64,000 nucleotides of DNA, taken from positions 1 to 64,000 of the forward strand of contig JAFEMH010001470.1 of NCBI GenBank assembly GCA_022495995.1, given 5' to 3'. Every line of letters starts with the position of its first letter. Within the stretch, counting starts at the first letter, position 1. The translations under genes and the position numbers were made by a program. The stretch is from Adenophora triphylla var. japonica. Taxonomy: Eukaryota > Streptophyta > Magnoliopsida > Asterales > Campanulaceae. Positions 55,510 through 64,000 of the stretch are shown here, piece by piece. The notes under the pieces are model-generated. The model was not told the origin of the DNA and did not search any database. It was given only the letters and a program-made list of their open reading frames with translations.

Positions 55510-57048
55510 TTTTTAAAAAACCACTAATTAACAAAGTCTAAAATATTATTTCCTAATGAATAAAAAATTATAAATAAATAAATAAAGGGTATTCCGTCCC
55601 TCTTTTCTTCTATATACTTTCATTTATTTAGTTTTTTTCTATCTTTTTTTATATACCTTTTTTAAAAAAAAAAAAAAATCACTAATTACAAAAGTCTAAA
55701 ATATTATTTCCTAGTGAATAAAAAATTATAAATAAATAAATAAATATAGTGTAGTCCGTCCCTCGTTTCTTCTATATACTTTCATTTATTTATTTTTTTT
55801 CTTTCTTTTTTTATATACCTTTTTCTTAAAAAAACCACTAGTTAAAAAAGTCTAAAATATTATTTTTTAGTGAATAAAAAATTAAAAATAAATAAATAAA
55901 TAAATATAGGGTAGTTCGTCCCTCTTTTCTTCTATATACTTTCATTTATTTAGTTTTTTTCTATCTTTTTTTATATACTTTTTTTGTTAAAAAACCCCAC
56001 TAATTACAAAGTCTAAAAATATTATTTTCTAGTGAATAAAAAATTTAAAATAAATAAATAAATAAATATAGGGTAGTCTGTCCCTCTTTTTTTCTATATA
56101 CTTTTATTTATTTAGTTTTTTCTATCTTTTTTTATATACATTTTATTTTTTAAAAAAAACCACTAATTAAAAAGTCTAAAATATTATTTACTAGTGAATA
56201 AAAAATTAATAAATAAATATAGGGTAGTCCGTCCCTCTTTTCTTCTATATACTTTCATTTATTTAGTTTGTTTTTATATTTTGTCTATACCTTTAAAAAA
56301 AAACACTAATTAAAAAAGTCTAAAATATTATCCTAGTGAATAAAAAATAAATAAATAAAAAATAAATAAATATAGGATAGTCCGTCCCTCTTTTCTTCTA
56401 TATACTTTCATTTATTTAATTTTTTCTATCTTTTTTTATATACCTTTTTTTTTATAAAAACAACTAATTAAAAAAGTCTAAAATATTATTTCCTAGTGAA
56501 TAAAAAATTAAAAAAAAATAAATAAATATAGGGTAGTCCGTGCCTCTTTTCTTCTATATACTTTCATTTATTTAGTTTTTTTTCTTTTTTATATACTCTT
56601 TTTTTAAAAAACCACTAATTAACAAAGTCTAAAATCTTATTTTCTAGTGAATAAAAAATTAAAAGTAAATAAATAAATAAATATAGGGTAGTCCGTCCCT
56701 CTTTTCATCTATATACTTTCATTTATTTAGTTTTTTCTATCTTTTTTTATATACCTTTTTTTTAAAAAAAAAACACTAATTAACAAAGTCTAAAATATTA
56801 TTTTCTAGTGAATAAAAAATAAAAATAAATAAATAAATATAGGGCAGTCCGTCCCTCTTTTATTCTATATACTTTCATTTATTTAGTTTTTTTTTCTATC
56901 TTTTTTTATGTACCTTTTTTTTTAAAAAAAAAACACTATTTAACAAAGCCTAAAATATTATTTCCTAGTGAATAAAAAATATAAAAAATAAATAATTAAA
57001 TATAGGGTAGTCCGTCCCTCTTTTCTTCTATATACTTTCATTTATTTA
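55510..57048. repeat. 158-bp satellite-like tandem array, about 10 copies, in CACTA-1
   Basis: GTCCGTCCCTCTTTTCTTCT recurs at about 55589, 55752, 55912, 56073, 56225, 56379, 56536, 56690, 56846 and 57008, with a spacing of 152-163 bp. Each unit continues with ATATACTTTCATTTATTTAG, a T/A run, CACTAATTAACAAAGTC, and an (AAAT)n tail. Confidence 0.95.
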
Positions 57049-57545
57049 GGGTTTAGGGTTCGGGGTATAAGTATATGATTTAGGATTTAGGAATTGGGGT
57101 ATATGTATATGCAATTTGAGATTTAAGGTTTAGGGTTTAGGGTTAGGGGTTAGGGTTATGGTTTAGGGGTATAAGGGTTTAAGGTTCAGGGGTATAAGGG
57201 GTTAGGTTTTAGGGTTAAGAGTTAGGGTTTAGGGGTATAAGGGTTTAGGGGTTAGGATTCAGGGTTAGGGTTTAGGAGTATAAGGGGTTAGGGTTCAGGG
57301 TTAAGGTTAAGGTTTAGGGTTTAGGGATAGAAGGGGTTAGGGTTTAGGGTTATGGTTTAGGGTTTAGGGGTATAAGGGTTTAGGGGTTAGGATTCAGGAT
57401 TAAGGTTTAGGGGTATAAGGGGTTAGGGTTCAGGGTTAGGGTTTAGGGGTATATGGGGTTAGGGTTTAGGGTTGGGGCTAGGGTTTAGGGGTATAAGGGT
57501 TTAGGGGTTAGGATTCAGGGTTAGGGTTTAGGGGTATAAGGGGTT
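57049..57545. repeat. Telomere-like (TTTAGGG-type) degenerate repeat block in CACTA-1
   Basis: Words GGTTTAGGG, GGGTTAGGG and GGTTCAGGG alternate with GGGGTATAAGGG. A higher-order unit of about 60-120 bp (TTTAGGGGTATAAGGGGTTA) repeats about eight times. Confidence 0.93.
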
Positions 57546-57850
57546 AATTAATAGTGATTTTTTTTTACAAAAAGTTATACAAAAAAAGTAAAGAATTTTT
57601 AAAGAAATGAAAGTATATAGTAGAAAAAAAGAGGGACAGAAAATAGCATTTACTTTTTTAATTTTTTTTTGGATAAATAAAACTATTTGAGATGTTAGTT
57701 AGTAGTGAAATTTTTTACAAAAAGTTATATAAAAATGTTAATAATTTTTAAATAAATAAAGTATATAATAGAAAAAAAAAAGAGGGACGAATATTAGCAT
57801 TTACTTTTTTATTTTTTTTTAATATTAGATAATATTATTTTATATTTTAA
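57546..57850. repeat. Two inverted copies of the 158-bp unit
   Basis: AAAGAAATGAAAGTATATAG ... AAAAAAAGAGGGAC is the reverse complement of GTCCCTCTTTTTTTCTATATACTTTCATTT. GAGGGAC occurs at 57631 and 57781, 150 bp apart, so two diverged copies face the forward array across the telomere-like block. Confidence 0.85.
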
Positions 57851-59034
57851 ATAATTTTTGATATTAATAATTATTTTTACTAATTATTATGATCATTAAG
57901 AAATTTTTTGATAAACAAATAAACATAAAATAGGTGGCAATAAATCATTAGAACACATATATTCACATGGATCATTAACCAAGCAACATCTTCACCATTA
58001 AATACATCAAATATAAATGAATTCAATGATCTAAATTCATCCAGCAAAAACATGACACCCTTTCATTTGATTGGCTGATCAATGTTCACGCGGATTGATC
58101 CTTATTCAATCTGGACCATTAATCACACACATCCGATTTTTCAAACTCATCATAACAAAAACCATTTCACGTACCCTATTTCTCTCTTTCTCTCCCTATT
58201 TCTCTCCTTTCATTTTCATTTGCAGCCTCCCTCCCCATTCCCTTCTCTCTTTATGTCGGTGCCCCTCCCACCTCCCCTACCGTGGCTCTCCTCTGCTCTA
58301 CCATCGCTCCATCTCTATCCCTCACTCCTATGGCACCACTCTCCCTCTTTCCTCCAACCCCATTAACCACCGCCAAACCCATTCCACCATTTCTTCCTCC
58401 TACCCCCGCTCTTCCCTACTCCAACCTCCATCGTCCCTCCGTCAACATCAACAATAATATACTGCACCAAATCCACCACCCACCATTTGAAATCAAATAA
58501 AAAAAGAACACCAAAAATTAAATTAATGAGCGACTCGACAACAGTGGAGGGTTCTGCCATTGAAGTGACTTTTTGAACAATGAGTGGTGAAGGCCCGGAA
58601 AAAAGGGGTGTTCAATTTGAGGGAATGGTGAGGAGAGCTGAATTGATGGGTTTTCTACAGGGAAATGGTAATTGATGGTGCAATTTTGTTTTCGAAAGTA
58701 CGTGTGCGTGTGTTCGTGGTTATGTACGTTACTTTGTTCTTTTGCTGAATTTGGTTTGAGAAGAGGGTGGGTAGAAGAGAATTGGAAGGATGGATAGAAT
58801 GATAACAATGGCGGCGACAGTGACGATGTGGCTGGAGAAAGTCACCCAAAAAAAGGAAGAAAGAAGGATGAAGACGGAGATGAAAAAGGGGTGAATAGAT
58901 GTTGTTCTACCTTTATCACAAAAATAATTTCAAAAAAATAAAAAATAATAACAATGAAAATGAAAATGATTATTCAATATTGAAAAAAAAAAAGAATTTA
59001 ATTTTGACATTTTTGATTTTTTTAATTTATTGAA
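57851..59034. other. CACTA-1 interior with a CT-rich, possibly captured gene fragment
   Basis: 58150-58500 is C/T-rich (TTTCTCTCTTTCTCTCCC), unlike the rest of the element, and open in three plus-strand frames without a recognisable protein. 58530-58880 is G-rich on the plus strand with AGTGGTGAAGG-type sequence. It could be a captured gene 5' end or a diverged gene; no domain is seen. Confidence 0.35.
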
Positions 59035-59510
59035 TTATTAGCGACGAAATATTTCGCCGGTGAAATAAAAATTTAATTAAAATAAATTAAATCAGCGACG
59101 GAATATTCCGTCGCTAAAATAAAAATTAAATTAAAATAAATTAAATCAGCGACGGAAATTTCCGCCGCTGAAATAAAGATTAAATTAAAATAAATTAAAT
59201 CATCGACGGAAATTTTCGCCGCTAATTTAATTTATTTTAATTTAATTTTTATTTCAGCGACGAAATATTCCGTCGCTGAAATAAAAATTAAATTAAAATA
59301 AATTAAATCAGCGGCAGAAATTTCTGTCGCTGAAATTATAATTTAATTAAATTAAATGATATCAGCGACGGAAATTTTCGTCGACCACCGGCGGAATACG
59401 ATTTCCGTCGATGTAGACCGCTGCGACGAGCTGCCAGTGGCGCCGGTGACTGAACTTTAGCGACGTAATTTTTACCATAGCGACGGAATATTCCGCCGCT
59501 AAAACACGTT
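59035..59510. repeat. CACTA-1 right subterminal repeats
   Basis: AGCGACGGAA, ATTCCGTCGCTGAAATAAA and TTAAATTAAAATAAATTAAA recur about every 60 bp. The block at 59200-59275 is an inverted hairpin. Confidence 0.9.
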
Positions 59511-59583
59511 TTTCTAGTAGTGAATCGTGTGACATTTGTTTTTTATTACAAGAATCTTATGCTAAATTGTTTTCACTTTATAG

Positions 59584-59667
59584 ATTGGAGATGAAGTTGT
59601 TTTTAAAAGTATTTTGTACATTTCTAACACGATAGCATACGGTATTGTTGAAAGCACATATTCTTAA
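59584..59667 (+). pseudogene. Candidate exon downstream of the CACTA element
   Basis: After TTTATAG: IGDEVVFKSILYISNTIAYG, then IVESTYS and a stop (TAA at 59665). The pattern resembles a small domain found in CACTA-associated plant proteins (VGDEV..KS.LYP...VA.G.V.S), a weak match from memory. It is in phase with the exon at 54557. Confidence 0.35.
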
Positions 59668-60323
59668 AAGAAGTGGAAGGGGAACAACTTGGTTAGGGAC
59701 ATTGGGAGATCTATATCCAAACTTCAATACATAGAAATCCGGTGAAGATCAAACCAATCTACAAATCTAAGAAATTAGCTACTCATAATTTACAATAATA
59801 AAAACCTGGAATATGATGAATTCTTCGTCTCTCTCAAAAAGTTGTTAAAGACAAGCAAAAACATCCAAATATATGATACGATCCCTAAAACTCACGAGGC
59901 TGCTGAATTTATAAAAAGAATAGGGTAAAAACTATGGACCAAGGCCAGGAAAAGACATGAATGCCCTCAATTAAGCTGTGAACATCGTTGCTGGTTATGG
60001 CGGAGGGCGGCCGCCCTGGCTGTTAGCGCGCCCGCCCTTGATGGCCGAGAGTTATGTGCGTAATTCTTCTCCTGGGCGCGGCCGCCCTTGCTGTTGGCGC
60101 GCCCGCGCTGATCTTCAGGTGCTGGAAGTCGAATTTGCTTCTTTCTTTGCTCTGCTCCAACTTTTCCCTTTGCACTTTAATGATATTTAAATACACCTTT
60201 TCCTCTTATATCCTGTGCTTAATAGACACTCACAAACCACATCAAATATACATAAAACTCGGGAATCGAACACAAAGAAAGCCTAAAAGTGCATCATTTG
60301 GTTGGGTAAATACACATCCATCA
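59668..60323 (-). repeat. Athila-2 3' LTR (left boundary not fixed)
   Basis: On the minus strand it starts TGATGGATGTGTATTTACCC directly after the polypurine block GTTAGTTTGTGGGTGTT. TATA box TATAAATT (59906-59913). The inner end near 59.65-59.7 kb cannot be set because the 5' LTR is outside the window. Confidence 0.65.
59906..60110 (-). promoter_or_regulatory. Athila-2 LTR promoter: TATA box and GC palindromes
   Basis: AGGGCGGCCGCCCT (60004-60017, perfect palindrome), GCGGCCGC (60078-60085) and GGCGCGCC (60096-60103) lie 90-190 bp upstream of the TATA box. They belong to two tandem copies of a unit of about 70 bp. The layout matches the CACGGCCG cluster of Athila-1, but the words differ. 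Confidence 0.5.
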
Positions 60324-60341
60324 AACACCCACAAACTAACA
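60324..60341 (-). other. Athila-2 polypurine tract
   Basis: Minus strand TGTTAGTTTGTGGGTGTT just before the LTR start. Confidence 0.65.
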
Positions 60342-61915
60342 TTTTGCTCGTCCCGAGTAAAACAACTAAAAGAAGTAAAATAAAGCTACTCTAAATACTA
60401 ACACTAAAACATTAAAACAAAATAATTATTTTTTTGGATGTTCTATCACAGATGAGTCATTGGCCATACAAGTCTCAGATTCTCACCAACACACATAATC
60501 AACAAGTGCCACCACAGTAATGGGATTACAATCACATTGAAGCATAAAACTCACAATTTTCCATCGCGGCCTGAATGATGAATGAATTATGGGAGGTCAC
60601 TGCCAACAACCTAAGATTGTTTATGGATTCACTAAGCGATGCTCTAAATCAATATGTCGTAGACAGTACAACCCCAAAAAAGGACACTCATATGCATATT
60701 TACACGATTGTCAACCCGGCTACTCGATATTGAAAGAATGATATGGCTTAAAAGTTAAGTGCGACAATTCACGAGGGCTAGGTTCATGGTTACAAATGAA
60801 GGTAAGGACATACGAAAATAGGAAAGTGAAACTAGAAAGTCTTCTTTTAACAATACATCCTCACTTTGATGATAATTCCTCCGCTCACCCTTATTACTTC
60901 CCAATGTGCCAACCCACAAACTAAAACTTTTTCATACATCGACATGGGGTTGAGCACATTCCATTGCTTTCTTTGGTCACCTTGAAACATAATTTCCACT
61001 TTAATAGGGGCAAGTCTTCCTTTTTCTTTTTCTTTTCTTTTCTTTTCACGTGAGCGCTCTTTTTAAGCCTTTTTGTCTCACTTTTCTTTTGAAGCTTTTT
61101 TTTTTTTTTACTTGCCCCTCTTCATCTTTTTCACATTTTTTACAACAACAAATCCTCATTCATTTCCTAGTTTCACTTTCTTGAAAAGGTGAGAAAATAA
61201 TGTATAAGTGTAGAAGGTAGGATAACATATGTACAAATGAAGGCGAATGGCGGTCTTTGAAATTATCTCACTTTATGAGATTCCATTCTTAGTTAAGCTC
61301 AAAAAGGGTTCTAGCGAAAAAAATATTCAGTGACTAGAAAGTTTAAGGCTCACAAAAAGGGATTCAAAGAATAGCCATATATATCAAGTAACATATTAAT
61401 GTGCTATTGAAAATCATGCAAACATGTTCTAGGGACCCCGAGAATACACGAAGTGATCCCATAAAAGGCACCTAAGTTGATGACAATGACCAAGAATATG
61501 ATACGGAAGTGAGAGGTGGTGCAATCATAATTTAAATGTTTCAATGCAATCCCAATCACCACACTAATAATAGCACATGTGATTTTAAAATTAAAGCACT
61601 CTAATCATCACAGACTTTTGGCCAACATCCCAACTATGAAAAGAACAAATTTTTTTTAAAAAAAAAAATTCTATTTTTTTGGAGGGTGACACTATATACA
61701 CTCTCCTATAAATCCACAAACTCGGAGAGATGTCTACCCCCAAACTCAAAACATGCTATGTCCTCAGAGCAAAGAGAACAAAAGCGTGCCTTGGGCTCAA
61801 CGGATGACATGGCACGACTAAACAGTAGTTAGCATAAAAATAAAACATACCTCATTGGGTTGCCTCCCAATCAGTGCATTTGTTTAAATTCGTTAGCCCG
61901 ACTATGGTCCCAAGC
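60342..61915. other. Athila-2 3' untranslated region; no pol
   Basis: 1.57 kb between the gag-protease stop and the 3' LTR with no RT, RNase H, integrase or ATHILA ORF. On the minus strand GCACTGATTGGGAGGCAACC (61860-61880) is the conserved phrase known downstream of coding regions in Athila elements. A/T-rich tracts lie at 61020-61120 and 61650-61680. Confidence 0.7.
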
Positions 61916-63793
61916 TTACTTGACTTTTGTTTTGCCGCTTTTGGACCCTCTCTTCTCCTCACGGGCATAAACGCCCTTCTCTTTCCAAATCAGCTCTCCA
62001 TTGTCAACAAGTAGGGGTAAAGCCAAATTTATTTTTAAAACTTTACGCTTGTGCTTACCCCTCCTTCTTTTCCTTTTATTGGGGTTTTCACCCCCAAACT
62101 CAATTTTTTTCGCAACCTGCAAAACACCATCCTCACAACCAAGATCAAGAGAGTTATCATGGACAAAAATAATAGCAAACATAGAATCAGATAAATCACT
62201 ATAACTCTCCTCACTAAATTTAGATTTTGAAGGCCCTTGTGATAAATGTGATGGATTCGACTCTTTATGGGAGTCGTGTGGGGAGTGATACGACCCGTTA
62301 CTCCTAGAGTATTGATCGGCCTTAATGTTACTAGCCACGGGACAAACGTCTGCATTATCCCCACTTTTCTCACATTCATTCACATCATATCTGACAATTG
62401 GAAAATCGGTTATGGCTCCTACAAAACCATCTTTGGGGGAGGGTTTCTTATCATTTTTAAGCATACAAAACTTACATTCCTCCCCCATACCTCTCAAGGA
62501 CACCACCCCTTGACACACATCAATGGTGGCCTTAGTGTCAAACATAAATGGCCTCCCAAGCAGAATGGGAGTTTTTAGTTGATCCTCACTTGATCCCTCC
62601 ATGCACATCACATAAAAATCAATGGGGATAATGATTTTATCAATTTTAACCAACACCCCTTCAATAACCACTAAAGGTCTTTTGATTGAAAGATCCGCCA
62701 ATTGTAAGTCTCTCATGGGGGGTTTCAACTCACATACCCCCAATTCTCTAAAAACATGAAAGGGCATTACATTGACACTTGCCCCAAGATCCAACAATCC
62801 TTTAAAATTTTGACCCCCTAGAGAAATTGGGATAGTGAAGCATCCGGGGTCTTGTTGAACATGTTTGACCTTTTCATCCTCATTAACATCATCATTATTA
62901 TCACAAAAATCATTATTATCAAGAAAAGATAGAAATACCTCCTCAATTTCCTCACTTTCATCCCACATTGTTGTGATTGACTTTGCTTGCTCAGGTGGGT
63001 GTTTTTCTTTCATTAGTTCTTGGGCAACCTTCACAAGTTGCTCTACTTGTGTGCCCATCTTTTCAATTGCAGCTTCTGTATTTCTATTATGTTGCTGCAC
63101 CTCCATCCTTAACTGCTGAACTGCCAGCTCCCAAGGCTCTTTATCATGTTGTCCAGGTGGTGGCACATGAAGAGGTTTTGCTTGCTGATTATGATGGCCA
63201 CCCCATGAATTGTAGTTACCGTATGGGTTGCCTTGGGGTGGTGGTCTTAGTACATATCCATTGAACCCATGTGCCTGTTCAGGATTATAAAAGAAATTTG
63301 CTGCACTTGGACACATATTAGTAACATGAGTTGATAAACCACAATTTGCACAATAATCAGTAACAACATTAGCACCAGCAGAAGTGCCACAAGCAGTCAA
63401 TTTATCAAATTTATTATTTAAAAGTGCAATCTGCTTTGAAATATTATCACTAGCATTCAATTCAAGTACCCCCCTTGTTTTACCCCTCGAACTCTTTTGT
63501 TGAGAATTAGCACTCAACATCTCAAATAAAGCTTTAGTTTCTTCCGGGGTCTTGGCTCCTATTGAGCCTCCAGCAGCATTGTCAACTATTGATTGACCAT
63601 TTTCATTCAAACCATCATAAAAGGCTTGGTTCAGTAAGGGTAGTGTGAAATTATGCTGAGGACATTGTATTAACATTGTATTAAATCTTTCCCATGCCTC
63701 ATGAAAGGGTTCCCCCACATCTTGGGAAAATGTCATCAATTTCTCTCTAAAACCAGCCAAAAGATGATGTGGGTAATATCTTTTAAGGAACAT
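61916..63793 (-). pseudogene. gag: Athila-2 gag-protease, 5'-truncated by a Stowaway-like element
   Basis: The frame of 625 codons is open from the insertion point. Capsid part: FSQDVGEPFHEAWERFNTML, QCPQHNFTLPLLNQAFYDGL and AAGGSIGAKTPEETKALFEM. Then CANCGLSTHVTNMC (zinc-knuckle-like Cys/His), a Pro/Gly/Asn/Gln segment and a coiled coil near residue 230. Protease: GLLDLGASVNVMPFHVFREL and PILLGRPFMFDTKATIDV (D-L-G-A). The tail is basic (NPNKRKRRRGKHKRKV), possibly nucleic-acid binding. The N-terminal third lies beyond the inserted element. It has no internal stop, so it was intact until recently. It ends without RT. Confidence 0.9.
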
Positions 63794-64000
63794 AATCCCT
63801 CCGTCCCATAATAACAGTTACTGTTCCGCACGGGAATTAAGGAAAAAGTGAAAAGGTTGATGTGTTGTAAGTGTAGATAGTTGAGTAGGAGAGAGAATGA
63901 GTGGAGAGAATAGTAAATTATAATGGTGTTGTGAGTATTAAAATAATGTAGGAGAGAGAATGAGTGGAGGGAATAGTAAAGATTCTTTGCCATTTTAGGA
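63794..64000. mobile_element. Stowaway-like (Tc1/mariner) element, cut by the window edge
   Basis: It starts at a TA (63793-63794) with ATCCCTCCGTCCCATAATAA, the terminal repeat of plant mariner-derived elements. AGGAGAGAGAATGAGTGGA occurs twice (63888 and 63951). The other end is beyond the window. Confidence 0.75.

Larger units (their letters stand above)
54787..59525. mobile_element. CACTA-1: non-autonomous CACTA (En/Spm) element, 4,733 bp, with AAT duplication
   Basis: The element proper is 54790-59522, with terminal inverted repeats CACTACTAGAAA and TTTCTAGTAGTG and AAT on both sides (54787-54789, 59523-59525), the three-base duplication typical of CACTA. Subterminal regions (54815-55500 and 59035-59510) are dense in GCGACGGAA and TTCCGTCGC words in both orientations, the usual transposase-binding design. 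No transposase is encoded. The interior carries a satellite-like array, telomere-like repeats, inverted array copies and a CT-rich possible gene fragment. Confidence 0.95.

Noticed and set aside
57049..57545. A true chromosome end or interstitial telomere
   Set aside because: The repeats are degenerate, mixed with TATAAGGG words, and lie inside a CACTA element with intact ends.

Overview
The window is transposon-dense DNA from a flowering plant, most likely a eudicot. The evidence is Ty3/gypsy elements of the Tat/Ogre and Athila types, a Ty1/copia element with an initiator-tRNA-Met primer site, a CACTA element ending in CACTACTAGAAA, a hAT-like element, a Stowaway-like element and degenerate TTTAGGG-type repeats. 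I see no complete host gene. At most two short exons (54557-54643 and 59584-59667) belong to a possible gene, which may itself be transposon-derived.

Layout. 1-30209 is an old minus-strand Tat/Ogre-type element (Tat-1); its 5' LTR is at 28480-30209 and its 3' LTR lies off the left edge. It has a leader, broken gag, protease, reverse transcriptase, RNase H and integrase, then two broken plus-strand (antisense) accessory genes, one with a plant mobile domain and one DUF7745-like, then a 72-bp tandem array. Tat-2 (6763-20620), a younger related element, sits in the gap between its integrase and the antisense genes. Tat-2 has two near-identical LTRs and a CCAAA target duplication. It keeps a gag remnant but has no pol, and carries several tandem arrays of about 30 bp before its 3' LTR. 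Tat-1 abuts an accessory gene of a third Tat-type element (Tat-3, 30210-38286). Tat-3 has protease, RT, RNase H and integrase with few lesions, but its leader and most of gag are deleted.

38658-52003 is a Ty1/copia element (GGAGA duplication) split inside its RNase H by a pol-less Athila element (Athila-1, 39435-48555, GCGTC duplication). Further right are a 935-bp hAT-like element (52925-53859, 8-bp duplication), a 4.7-kb non-autonomous CACTA element (54790-59522, AAT duplication) holding a 158-bp satellite-like array and telomere-like repeats, and the 3' part of a second gag-only Athila element (Athila-2, to 63793) cut by a Stowaway-like element at the right edge.

The most unusual signal is regulatory. 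In two unrelated families a GC-rich palindromic module found upstream of the LTR TATA box recurs inside the element, next to an accessory gene: TCCGCGCGGA in the Tat elements and CACGGCCG clusters in Athila-1. This suggests that accessory genes use LTR-like internal promoters. Gag-bearing elements that lack pol occur three times. The Tat elements also share a small hairpin whose inner stem varies in a compensatory way.
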